A DNA stretch of 64,000 nucleotides from Streptomyces antnestii (GTDB taxonomy: Bacteria; Actinomycetota; Actinomycetes; Streptomycetales; Streptomycetaceae). Below, piece after piece: positions 43,261-51,164 of the stretch. The notes beneath the pieces are model-generated. The model was not told where the DNA came from, ran no database searches, and saw nothing but the letters and a program-made list of their open reading frames with translations. The translations under genes were made by a program, and so were the position numbers. The DNA is taken from the NCBI RefSeq assembly GCF_004005495.1, contig NZ_RZYA01000001.1, positions 1 to 64,000 on the forward strand, in the 5' to 3' direction. Numbering within the stretch: the first letter of the stretch is position 1; every line of letters starts with the position of its first letter.

Positions 43261-44022
43261 ATGTCGCCCTACGACCCGTCGGCCTTCCCGCCCTTCGCAG
43301 TCACCGTCGACCTGGTCGTGCTGACCGTGCGCCGTCACGCGCTCTGTGCGCTCGCGGTACGGCGTGGCGAGCCGCCGTTCCAGGGGCGTTGGGCGCTGCC
43401 CGGCGGCTTCGTGCGGGACGACGAGGACCTGTCGTCGGCGGCGGCACGCGAGCTGATCGAGGAGACCGGACTCATCGCCCACGACCCGGCGGACCCGGAC
43501 CAGGTCAACGGCGCGCACCTGGAACAGCTCGCCACCTACGGCGACCCCAAGCGCGACCCGCGTATGCGTGTGGTCAGCGTCGCCCACCTGGCCCTCGCGC
43601 CGGATCTGCCCGCGCCGCGTCCCGGCGGGGACGCGCACAGCGCCCGCTGGGCACCCGTGGAGGAGCTGCTGAACGAGGAAGGGTACGGGCGCGAGGGGGA
43701 GCAGCCGGCGCCCCTGGCCTTCGACCACGCGCAGATCCTCGCGGACGGCGTGGAGCGTGCCCGCTCGAAGATCGAGTACTCGTCGCTCGCGACGGCGTTC
43801 TGCCCGCCCGAGTTCACCGTCGGCGAGCTGCGGCGCGTGTACGAGGCCGTCTGGGCCGTCTCGCTCGACCCGCGCAACTTCCACCGCAAGGTGACGGGCA
43901 CCCCGGGCTTTCTCGTACCCACCGGCGGGACCACCACGCGGCAGGGCGGCAGGCCGGCCCAGCTCTTCCGGGCTGGAGGCGCGACGCTGCTCAACCCGCC
44001 GATGCTGCGCCCCGAGGTGTGA
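43261..44022 (+). CDS. NrtR-like Nudix regulator
   Basis: 253 aa: an N-terminal Nudix hydrolase domain followed by a winged-helix domain (FTVGELRRVYEAVWAVSLDPRNFHRKV), the architecture of NrtR, which senses ADP-ribose and represses NAD-related genes. The Nudix box GFVRDDEDLSSAAARELIEETG fits Gx5Ex7REUxEExGU exactly (shown in part), so hydrolysis may be retained, unlike in many NrtR proteins. SVAHLALAPD and WAPVEELL complete the Nudix fold. The ATG has no Shine-Dalgarno and lies 6 nt after a -10, predicting leaderless translation. The upstream palindrome suggests autoregulation. The adjacent genes are not NAD genes, so the regulon must be elsewhere. Confidence 0.88.
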   Translation: MSPYDPSAFPPFAVTVDLVVLTVRRHALCALAVRRGEPPFQGRWALPGGFVRDDEDLSSAAARELIEETGLIAHDPADPDQVNGAHLEQLATYGDPKRDPRMRVVSVAHLALAPDLPAPRPGGDAHSARWAPVEELLNEEGYGREGEQPAPLAFDHAQILADGVERARSKIEYSSLATAFCPPEFTVGELRRVYEAVWAVSLDPRNFHRKVTGTPGFLVPTGGTTTRQGGRPAQLFRAGGATLLNPPMLRPEV

Positions 44023-44113
44023 CCCAGACCTGACCTGGCCTGACCTCCGGGCTCTCCTCGCCCGCGCCGCGCGAGGAACACCCGAGGCCCGCACCCTGCC
44101 CGAAAAGACACAA

Positions 44114-44128
44114 ATATCGCGTTATCTT
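44114..44128. promoter_or_regulatory. Near-palindrome overlapping a likely -10 of the ABC gene
   Basis: ATATCGCGTTAT (44114-44125), one mismatched pair from ATATCGCGATAT, overlapping TATCTT (44123-44128). Candidate operator; regulator unknown. Confidence 0.35.
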
Positions 44129-44213
44129 GCTGCGGTACCCACGGGGTTCGTCCGTCCCCGCCCGGCGGACGGGTCCCGGCCGCCGAGCGGTCGCACATCT
44201 TGCGAGAGAAGCG

Positions 44214-46277
44214 ATGATCCAGGCCTTCGGACTGACCAGCAACCCCCGCCAGGAGCTCCCGCCCGCTGTCGACGACGTGTCCTTCGAGGCGCCGACGGGT
44301 CGCGTCACGGCGCTGCTCGGCGCCCGCGCGTCCGGCAAGACGACCGCGGTGCGGTTGATGCTCGAACTCCAACAAGGCCGTGGAATCACGCATTTCAGAG
44401 GCCGTCCGCTGCACCGCATCCCCCATCCCTCGCGTGAGGTGGGGGTGCTGCTCGGTGAGGTCCAGGGGCATCCGTCCCGCACGGTGCGCGGACAGCTGCG
44501 CATGCTGTGCGCGGCCGCCGGCGTATCCGTCCGGCGCGCGGACGAAGTCCTGGAAGTCGTCGGCATCGTCAGCCTCCGTGATCAGCGACTCGGAATGCTC
44601 TCGCGTGGCATGGACCGGCGCCTCGGCCTCGCCTGCGCGTTGCTCGCGGACCCGCACACGCTCGTCCTCGACGGGCCCGCCGACGTGCTCTCGGCGCGCG
44701 AGGCGAAGTGGCTGCACGGAATCCTGCGGGCGCACGCGTCGCTGGGCGGCACGGTCCTGTTCACCACCGACGACGCCAAGGAGGCCGCGCGGACCGCGGA
44801 CCGCGTGGTCACCCTCGAGGAAGGGCGCGTCATCGCGGACCAGGACGTCGCGGACTTCGCCCGCACGCGGCTGCGCCCCCGCGTCGCCGTCCGCAGCCCG
44901 CACGCCGCCCGGCTCGGCGTCCTGCTGGCCAAGGAAGCGCGCGCGACCCAGCGCTCTGTCGAGGTCGTGAACGAGGACGGCAACCGGCTCTCCGTGTACG
45001 GCAGTAACTGCGCGGACATCGGAGAAACGGCGTTCCGTCACAGCATCCTGGTCCATCAACTCGCCGACGAGGTCGGGGACGCCGGGCCCACGGCGGACAT
45101 CCTGGCGCGAGCGCTCCCTCAAGGCGTCACCGGCGCGGAACCTTCCATCGCGGAACTCTCCAGCGCACAACACTCCAGTGCGCAGGCTGTCAGCGCCGAC
45201 CACGCCAACGAGGTGCTTCCTGGCGAGGTGCTTTCCCGCGAGGTCCTTTCCTGCGAGGCGCTTGCCGGCACCGATGCAGCCGTGTCACAGACGCAGCCCA
45301 TCGACGTCCTGCACCTGGCGGAGCCCCCGTCTCCCGACGCGACCCAGGCCGACCCACCGGCACACGCCTCAGCCACCCCGGAGGACCCGCACCCCACCCC
45401 CCGCGCCACCTCGGCCGTCACCACCACTCCGGCCGTCACCACCACTCGGGCAGTCCCCCCACCTTCCCCCCTCCCCCCGCTCCCGCCCCCCATCACGATC
45501 CGCCCGGCACGCAGCCCGCTCCGCCCGTTGCGCTACGAGGTCCGCCGGGCGACGGGCATCGCCACCGGATACCTCACCTCGGCCGTGGTCCTCGCCGTCT
45601 CCGCCGTCCTCGCCCTGCTCATCGCGCGGACCGGGCACGCCCCGCAGTCCCGCCTGCTGGCCGCCTGGCCCCAGGAGCTGCCTCTCCCGCCCGCGGCTCT
45701 CGGTGCGGGTCTGCTCGGAGCCTTCGCGTTCGGCGACGAATTCCGGCACCCCGCCCTCGCGGCCGACCGTGGCACCGTCCCGCGTCGCCTGGGGCTGCTC
45801 TGCGCGAAACTCGTCGTCGCGTCGGCCACCGCCCTCTCGCTGGCCTTCGCCGTCGTCGCCTCAGACGCGATGCTGCTCCACCTCGTATACGGAGAAGAGC
45901 TCACCGAAGTTCCCGCCGACTGGCTTTCGACGAGCGCGAGTTGGCTCGCACTCGTTGTGGGCTGTGCGTGGGCCGGGGTATTGGCCGCAGGCGTCTTCCG
46001 GTCCACAACGGCCGGGCTGGCCGCCGTACTCGCCGTGCCGATCGTCGTCGTACCCCTCGTACAGAAGGCCTTGACGGGGCCTTCTGTACGAACCGCTGCC
46101 GGGCTTCCGGCGCGACTTCGTGATCTGGCGCTCGTGCACTGGCCGTTCGGAGGCGAGCGTTTTCTGGCGGCGGGACTGCGGATGATCGCCCAACCCGTGG
46201 GTGGCGCCCTGATGTTGTCGGTGACCGCTCTGCTCTGCGCTTATCTGCTCACAGTGCTGCGTCCCAGGGCTCAGTGA
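44214..46277 (+). CDS. Fused ABC ATPase-permease with degenerate catalytic motifs
   Basis: 687 aa. The N-terminal ~230 residues are an ABC ATPase with an intact Walker A (LLGARASGKTTAV), but the Walker B reads LVLDGPADVL where the catalytic Glu (DEP) should be, the signature is LSRGMDRRLGLA instead of LSGGQ, and the switch-His region is VLFTTDDAKEA. A ~200-residue Ala/Ser/Pro/Thr linker (including repeated VTTTPAVTTTRAV and GEVLSREVLSCEAL) leads to about six C-terminal transmembrane helices of ABC-2 type. ATG 44214 follows GAGAGAA; longer ORFs upstream lack homology. The gene lies just before whiH. ATP hydrolysis is doubtful; a regulatory or structural role is possible. Confidence 0.8.
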   Translation: MIQAFGLTSNPRQELPPAVDDVSFEAPTGRVTALLGARASGKTTAVRLMLELQQGRGITHFRGRPLHRIPHPSREVGVLLGEVQGHPSRTVRGQLRMLCAAAGVSVRRADEVLEVVGIVSLRDQRLGMLSRGMDRRLGLACALLADPHTLVLDGPADVLSAREAKWLHGILRAHASLGGTVLFTTDDAKEAARTADRVVTLEEGRVIADQDVADFARTRLRPRVAVRSPHAARLGVLLAKEARATQRSVEVVNEDGNRLSVYGSNCADIGETAFRHSILVHQLADEVGDAGPTADILARALPQGVTGAEPSIAELSSAQHSSAQAVSADHANEVLPGEVLSREVLSCEALAGTDAAVSQTQPIDVLHLAEPPSPDATQADPPAHASATPEDPHPTPRATSAVTTTPAVTTTRAVPPPSPLPPLPPPITIRPARSPLRPLRYEVRRATGIATGYLTSAVVLAVSAVLALLIARTGHAPQSRLLAAWPQELPLPPAALGAGLLGAFAFGDEFRHPALAADRGTVPRRLGLLCAKLVVASATALSLAFAVVASDAMLLHLVYGEELTEVPADWLSTSASWLALVVGCAWAGVLAAGVFRSTTAGLAAVLAVPIVVVPLVQKALTGPSVRTAAGLPARLRDLALVHWPFGGERFLAAGLRMIAQPVGGALMLSVTALLCAYLLTVLRPRAQ

Positions 46278-46320
46278 CGACCAACCGGCATGATCTGGTC
46301 CGGCCTCGCCCACAACTCCT

Positions 46321-46347
46321 CGAAGATCGCCCAATTCCGTCTGATAA
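46321..46347 (+). promoter_or_regulatory. Possible sigma-WhiG promoter of whiH
   Basis: whiH is known to be sigma-WhiG dependent (consensus TAAA-N15/16-GCCGATAA). TCTGATAA at 46340-46347 matches 6 of 8 positions of the -10; the -35 (CGAA, 46321-46324) is poor. Confidence 0.3.
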
Positions 46348-46439
46348 GGCGTCAATTGCGACGAGGTAAGCGATCACCCTTTCGTGTGCTTTTCACCAAA
46401 GACCTCAAGGGACTTGGGGGCGGCGCCGACAACAGATCC

Positions 46440-47327
46440 GTGAGTACCCTTGCGCACACCATGATGACCACCGCCCGCTCCGCCGACTCCGGCCTGGCCG
46501 GCCCGGGCGAACTCGACCGTTACCCCTATGGGGAGGCCAGTGGCGCCGACCGTGTCGGCGCCCCCGTGTGGGATGTCGCGGATCAGGATCTCGGCCGGAT
46601 GGGGCGGCGCGCCGCCGGCAGCCGCGGCCGCGGCCTGCACGGCCAACTCGTCCAGCAGCTGGGCCAGATGATCGTTTCCGGGGACCTCGGCGCGGACCGC
46701 CCGCTCGTCCCCGAGGAGATCGGCCAGCGATTCGAGGTGTCCCGCACCGTCGTCCGTGAGTCGCTCCGCGTCCTCGAGGCCAAGGGCCTGGTCAGCGCCC
46801 GCCCCAATGTCGGCACCCGCGTCCGCCCCGTCAGCGACTGGAACCTGCTCGACCCCGACATCATCGAATGGCGCGCCTTCGGTCCGCAGCGCGACGATCA
46901 GCGCCGCGAGCTGAACGAGCTGCGCTGGACGATCGAGCCCCTCGCCGCGCGGCTCGCGGCCGGGCACGGCCGGGACGACGTCCAGCAGCGGCTCACCGAC
47001 ATGGTCGAGATCATGGGGCACGCCCTGGGGCAGGGTGACCCGATCACCTTCGCCCGCGCCGACGCCGAGTTCCACTCCCTGCTCATTCAGCTCGCGGGCA
47101 ACCGCATGCTGGAACACCTGTCCGGCATCGTCTCGGCGGCCCTCCAGGTGTCCGGTGGGCCCGTCACGGGCTGCGACCGTCCGAACGAGACGGCCGTCGC
47201 GCACCACGCCCGGATCGCCGACGCCCTCGCCGCGGGTGACGGCCCGGGCGCCGAGGCGGCCATGCGCCAGCTGCTCACCGTCCACCCCGATGCCGAACGT
47301 GTGGTCCCCGGGCCCCGCGAGCACTGA
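46440..47327 (+). CDS. whiH: Sporulation transcription factor WhiH (GntR/FadR family)
   Basis: 295-aa regulator needed for sporulation septation of aerial hyphae. After a variable ~60-residue N-terminus comes the GntR wHTH (LHGQLVQQLGQMIVSGDL, RPLVPEEIGQRFEVSRTVVRESLRVLEAKGLVSARP, as parts), then an FCD-type ligand domain (LNELRWTIEPLAARLAAGH, FARADAEFHSLLIQLAGNRMLEHL, AVAHHARIADALAAGD). GTG 46440 gives 295 aa, the length I recall for S. coelicolor WhiH; ATG 46461 is an alternative. The gene stands between the fused ABC gene and hrdB, with a large terminator downstream. Confidence 0.95.
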   Translation: MSTLAHTMMTTARSADSGLAGPGELDRYPYGEASGADRVGAPVWDVADQDLGRMGRRAAGSRGRGLHGQLVQQLGQMIVSGDLGADRPLVPEEIGQRFEVSRTVVRESLRVLEAKGLVSARPNVGTRVRPVSDWNLLDPDIIEWRAFGPQRDDQRRELNELRWTIEPLAARLAAGHGRDDVQQRLTDMVEIMGHALGQGDPITFARADAEFHSLLIQLAGNRMLEHLSGIVSAALQVSGGPVTGCDRPNETAVAHHARIADALAAGDGPGAEAAMRQLLTVHPDAERVVPGPREH

Positions 47328-47364
47328 CGGACTCCGCGGCGCTCCGGCGTCTCGCCGCCGAGCC

Positions 47365-47410
47365 CCGGTGTCCGACGCGCCGCACGGCCGGTGTCCGACG
47401 CGCCGCACGG
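47365..47410. repeat. Perfect 23-bp tandem repeat downstream of whiH
   Basis: Two identical adjacent 23-bp units (47365-47387 and 47388-47410), noncoding, just after the whiH stop. Confidence 0.95.
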
Positions 47411-47438
47411 TCCGGGCGTGCCCACCACCGTCCCGCAC

Positions 47439-47490
47439 GTGTCGCCGGATCGCGCCTGATCCCCCGGGACCCGGCGTGATCCGGCGACAC
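47439..47490 (+). terminator. whiH terminator (long hairpin)
   Basis: 13-bp perfect outer stem (47439-47451 with 47478-47490) continuing inward through a G-T pair and four more pairs, ~18 bp in total with a 16-nt loop. Confidence 0.82.
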
Positions 47491-47608
47491 ATGTGTGGGC
47501 CATGGGTTCCTCCGGGTCGAGCTGGGTACCCGAAGAGTGGCCACATTTGACCGTATCCATTAGTTTTTGATCGCTTACGGGGTGTGACTCGGGCCACGCA
47601 GATTGGGC

Positions 47609-47635
47609 GTAACGCTCCTCGGAACAGCGCGATGA
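47609..47635 (+). promoter_or_regulatory. hrdB promoter of the ShbA type
   Basis: GTAAC (47609-47613) and CGATGA (47630-47635) with a 16-nt gap match what I recall as the sigma-ShbA consensus (GTAACC-N16-CGATGA), the known main driver of hrdB. A 166-nt leader to the GTG follows. The rest of the 474-bp gap upstream holds only the whiH terminator and 23-bp repeats. Confidence 0.6.
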
Positions 47636-47801
47636 CCTAAGAGGTGACAGCCGAGGAGGGAATACAGCAGCCGTGCATGGCGCTGTGCATCTTCCCGGTC
47701 CCCGCCCGCGACGTCGACTCATCCCCAAGTCGGCGGTCGTCGGCCCCGGTCCTCACAGGACGGGGCCGGAAGCCGTTTTCCATCGTTCCGAGAGGTTGTT
47801 C

Positions 47802-49328
47802 GTGTCGGCCAGCACATCCCGTACGCTCCCGCCGGAGATCGCCGAGTCCGTCTCTGTCATGGCGCTCATTGAGCGGGGAAAGGCTGATGGCCAGATCGCC
47901 GGCGACGACGTGCGCCGTGCCTTCGAGGCCGACCAGATTCCGGCCACTCAGTGGAAGAACGTTCTGCGCAGCCTCAACCAGATCCTCGAGGAAGAGGGTG
48001 TGACGCTGATGGTCAGTGCCGCGGAGCCGAAGCGCCCCCGCAAGAGCGTCGCAGCGAAGAGCCCGGTCAAGCGCACCGCCACCAAGACCGTCGCCGCCAA
48101 GACGGTCACGGCGAAGAAGGTCGCTGCCACGGCCACCCCCGAGTCGTCGGCCGTCGCGGCCGACGCTGAGGACGCCGAACCCAAGAAGGTCGCAGCCAAG
48201 AAGACGACGGCCAAGAAGGCCGCCGCGAAGAAGACCGTCGCCAAGAAGGCCGCGACGAAGAGGTCCAAGAAGGACGACGAGCTCGACGACGAGGCCACCG
48301 AGGAGACCCCCGGTACGGCCAAGGCCGAAGGCGAGCCCGGCGAGGAGGGTGCGCAGGGCTTCGTCCTGTCCGACGAGGACGAGGACGACGCGCCCGCGCA
48401 GCAGGTGGCCGCGGCCGGCGCCACGGCCGACCCCGTCAAGGACTACCTGAAGCAGATCGGCAAGGTCCCGCTGCTCAACGCCGAGCAGGAGGTCGAGCTC
48501 GCCAAGCGCATCGAGGCCGGCCTGTTCGCCGAGGACAAGCTCGCCAACGCCGACAAGCTCGCGCCGAAGCTCAAGCGCGAGCTGGAGATCATCGCCGAGG
48601 ACGGCCGCCGCGCCAAGAACCACCTCCTGGAGGCCAACCTCCGTCTGGTGGTCTCCCTGGCCAAGCGTTACACCGGCCGCGGCATGCTCTTCCTGGACCT
48701 GATCCAGGAGGGCAACCTCGGTCTGATCCGCGCGGTCGAGAAGTTCGACTACACCAAGGGCTACAAGTTCTCCACGTACGCGACGTGGTGGATCCGCCAG
48801 GCGATCACCCGCGCCATGGCCGACCAGGCCCGCACCATCCGTATCCCGGTGCACATGGTCGAGGTCATCAACAAGCTCGCGCGCGTGCAGCGCCAGATGC
48901 TCCAGGACCTGGGCCGCGAGCCCACTCCGGAGGAGCTGGCCAAGGAACTCGACATGACCCCGGAGAAGGTCATCGAGGTCCAGAAGTACGGCCGCGAGCC
49001 GATCTCGCTGCACACCCCCCTGGGTGAGGACGGCGACAGCGAGTTCGGTGACCTCATCGAGGACTCCGAGGCGGTCGTGCCGGCCGACGCGGTCAGCTTC
49101 ACGCTCCTCCAGGAGCAGCTGCACTCCGTCCTCGACACCCTGTCCGAGCGTGAGGCGGGCGTCGTCTCGATGCGCTTCGGCCTCACCGACGGCCAGCCGA
49201 AGACCCTCGACGAGATCGGCAAGGTCTACGGCGTCACGCGTGAGCGGATCCGTCAGATCGAGTCCAAGACGATGTCGAAGCTGCGCCACCCGTCGCGCTC
49301 GCAGGTTCTGCGCGACTACCTGGACTAG
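47802..49328 (+). CDS. hrdB: Principal sigma factor HrdB
   Basis: 508-aa primary sigma-70. It starts [26 protein letters not shown] at GTG 47802 with GAGAGG upstream. Region 1.1 is followed by a Lys/Ala-rich, highly variable linker ([21 protein letters not shown]) and an acidic stretch. Regions 1.2-2.4 are essentially invariant ([40 protein letters not shown]), region 3 [20 protein letters not shown] at the C-terminus belongs to 4.2. The linker differs in length and composition from other species, as usual. Its own promoter appears to be the ShbA type; a terminator follows. Confidence 0.98.
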   Translation: MSASTSRTLPPEIAESVSVMALIERGKADGQIAGDDVRRAFEADQIPATQWKNVLRSLNQILEEEGVTLMVSAAEPKRPRKSVAAKSPVKRTATKTVAAKTVTAKKVAATATPESSAVAADAEDAEPKKVAAKKTTAKKAAAKKTVAKKAATKRSKKDDELDDEATEETPGTAKAEGEPGEEGAQGFVLSDEDEDDAPAQQVAAAGATADPVKDYLKQIGKVPLLNAEQEVELAKRIEAGLFAEDKLANADKLAPKLKRELEIIAEDGRRAKNHLLEANLRLVVSLAKRYTGRGMLFLDLIQEGNLGLIRAVEKFDYTKGYKFSTYATWWIRQAITRAMADQARTIRIPVHMVEVINKLARVQRQMLQDLGREPTPEELAKELDMTPEKVIEVQKYGREPISLHTPLGEDGDSEFGDLIEDSEAVVPADAVSFTLLQEQLHSVLDTLSEREAGVVSMRFGLTDGQPKTLDEIGKVYGVTRERIRQIESKTMSKLRHPSRSQVLRDYLD

Positions 49329-49391
49329 TCGTCGACTGCCTGGACCAGTCGTCATAGCCCGGACGCGTTCCGGGCGACAGACAGTGCGTCA

Positions 49392-49431
49392 CCGAAGGGT
49401 CCGGCCCCCGTACGGGAGCCGGACCCTTCGG
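49392..49431 (+). terminator. hrdB terminator
   Basis: 17 base pairs with one C/A mismatch (49392-49409 with 49414-49431), GTAC loop. Confidence 0.88.
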
Positions 49432-49461
49432 CGTGCTCGTGTGCATGACGCACGAAGTTCG

Positions 49462-49496
49462 CTCACGCTGGGTGTGTCGATACAACCCAGAGTGAG
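49462..49496 (+). promoter_or_regulatory. Leader hairpin covering the RBS of the secreted protease gene
   Basis: CTCAC-G-CTGGGT (49462-49473) pairs with ACCCAG-A-GTGAG (49485-49496) across an 11-nt loop. The right arm includes the first part of the ribosome binding site GTGAGGA, 8 nt before the ATG. It could instead be a protein-binding inverted repeat. Confidence 0.6.
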
Positions 49497-49504
49497 GACA
49501 CCGT

Positions 49505-50335
49505 ATGCGTCGTCCCTTCGCCCGAACGCTGTTCCGGGCGCCTGCCCTGCTGGCGGCGGCGGTCTTGCTGCCATTGGCCACCCCCGCCTCAGTGGCGGCG
49601 GACAGTGTGGTCATCGGGGGCAGGCCGGTCCATGTGGCCGACAGTCCGTGGGTGGTCGCGCTCTCCAGTCGTGACCGGTTCGGGGGTACGCGGGCCGGTC
49701 AGTTCTGCGGGGGTGTCGTCGTCGGGCGGTCCACCGTCGTGACCGCCGCCCACTGCCTCAGCGAGGAGGTTCTCGGCACCGCGCTGCGCGCCGTGGGCGA
49801 TCTCAAGGTCATCGCGGGGCGTGACGACCTGCGGACCCGCGCGGGTGCGGAGATCCCGGTGCGTCACATCTGGGTCAACCCCGACTACGACCCGGAGACC
49901 AACTCCGGCGATGTGGCGGTCATCACACTCGAAACGCCGCTGCCCGGGCGCTACGTGATCCCTATGGCGGCGTCCGGGGATGCGGCCTACAAGGTCGGCA
50001 CCGGCGCGGAAGTGTACGGCTGGGGTGACACCTCAGGAACGGGTGACTACTCAAATACGCTGCGCGCCGCCGACGTGCATGTTCTGGGCGACTCCGTATG
50101 CAAGGAGGCCTATCCGGGCAGCGCTGACGGAGCGTTCCGCGCCGACACCATGCTGTGTGCCGGAGAGGCGCAAGGTGGGCGGGACGCCTGTCAGGGGGAC
50201 AGCGGTGGCCCGCTCGTGGCGCAGGGGCGCCTGATCGGGCTCGTGTCATGGGGGAGCGGCTGTGGGCGCCCTGGGCGTCCCGGCGTCTACACCCGGGTGT
50301 CGGAGGCCATGCGGGTCATGCCGACGCCTGTCTGA
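49505..50335 (+). CDS. Secreted trypsin-like serine protease (S1A)
   Basis: 276 aa. Signal peptide: FRAPALLAAAVLLPLATPASVAA, cleavage near residue 32. The mature chain begins close to VIGGRPV, equivalent to the IVGG activation site, so maturation resembles trypsinogen. Triad: His in VTAAHCLSEE, Asp in SGDVAVITLE, Ser in DACQGDSGGPLV; the S1 aspartate position (RDACQGDSGG) suggests trypsin-like specificity for Arg/Lys. Six cysteines can form the three conserved disulfides. A leader hairpin overlaps the ribosome binding site. It is a separate lineage from the two lipoprotein proteases at 12-14 kb. Confidence 0.93.
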   Translation: MRRPFARTLFRAPALLAAAVLLPLATPASVAADSVVIGGRPVHVADSPWVVALSSRDRFGGTRAGQFCGGVVVGRSTVVTAAHCLSEEVLGTALRAVGDLKVIAGRDDLRTRAGAEIPVRHIWVNPDYDPETNSGDVAVITLETPLPGRYVIPMAASGDAAYKVGTGAEVYGWGDTSGTGDYSNTLRAADVHVLGDSVCKEAYPGSADGAFRADTMLCAGEAQGGRDACQGDSGGPLVAQGRLIGLVSWGSGCGRPGRPGVYTRVSEAMRVMPTPV

Positions 50336-50410
50336 CGCCTTCAAGGCGCTTTGCGGGCGTAGGCCCGCCGCTGAGCGCCAGGGGGGCCTCAGTGCAAGCA
50401 GGATACGAGG

Positions 50411-50449
50411 ACGGGCGGCCGCCCCTGTGGTGCAGGGGCAGCCGCCCGT
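50411..50449. terminator. Bidirectional terminator
   Basis: 17-position stem with one C/A mismatch (50411-50427 with 50433-50449), 5-nt loop, between the convergent protease and zinc-ribbon genes. Confidence 0.85.
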
Positions 50450-50492
50450 TGAACCGGCCTGGGCCGGAGCTGGCTCGTCGTGGTGCGAGGCG

Positions 50493-50723
50493 TCAGCGTT
50501 CCTCGGTCTCGGCGCTTACCGGAACGGCGGTCAGGCGCTCCGTCTCGTCCTGTATCTCAGCGGCGATCTTCTTGAGTTCCGGCTCGAACTTGCGGCCATG
50601 GTGGGCGCAGAAGAGCAGTTCACCACCGCTGATGAGGACAACGCGCAGGTAGGCCTGGGCGCCGCAACGGTCACAGCGGTCAGCGGCCGTCAGCGGGCTC
50701 GCGGGGGTCAGAACAGTAGTCAC
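50493..50723 (-). CDS. Small zinc-ribbon protein (DUF7455-like)
   Basis: 76 aa: MTTVLTPASPLTAADRCDRCGAQAYLRV, then GGELLFCAHHGRKFEPELKKIAAEI. Two CxxC/CxxH knuckles (CDRC and CAHH) make a compact zinc ribbon. Conserved small protein in actinobacteria, function unknown, regularly found divergent from the topoisomerase IV B gene. GTG 50723 follows AGAGAAGAGG. Confidence 0.85.
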   Translation of the reverse strand: MTTVLTPASPLTAADRCDRCGAQAYLRVVLISGGELLFCAHHGRKFEPELKKIAAEIQDETERLTAVPVSAETEER

Positions 50724-51164
50724 GTCGCCTCTTCTCTAGCTCGACGAGCTGTCGTACCAGGGTCAACATCCAACCAGGCCGAAAACGTTCCCGCTCGTGG
50801 CTTTTCCTCGAAAAATCTTTCCGAGGGGCTGTCTGCTGCCGGTTGGCGGCGAATGTGCCGTATTGCGTCTCTTACGTGTCTTACGGGTTCGCGCGTTCCG
50901 TCAGGTCAGTCCTTGCCGGCTGGCTTGCCGGTTTGTTCATGAGGACGTGCCCGGAGCCTAAATGGTTCATGCCTCGAAGGGAACGTGATGTGTGCTTCAC
51001 CCCATCGAGGGATCGAACACGCATACGATGCTGGACTAGTCTGGGCAGAGGGCGAGGGTGGCGTTACAACGGCTCTACCAGGCCTCGGTACCCTCTGAGC
51101 GGCGACCGAAGCCAGCCCCTTACCCAAAAGGGTCTCAAGTGAAATTCAGCGAGGAGCGAACTGC
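50724..51164. other. 441-bp divergent region upstream of parE
   Basis: Carries regulatory sequence for the zinc-ribbon gene (left) and parE (right). Possible -10 elements TACGAT (51024-51029) and TAGTCT (51037-51042). CGGCTGGCTTGCCGG-type short repeats near 50915-50932. No additional gene is convincing. Confidence 0.5.
51013..51028. promoter_or_regulatory. SOS-box-like sequence upstream of parE
   Basis: TCGAACACGCATACGA: first half-site perfect, 10 of 12 matches to TCGAAC-N4-GTTCGA, the same score as the lexA box. It overlaps a TACGAT hexamer. Confidence 0.4.
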
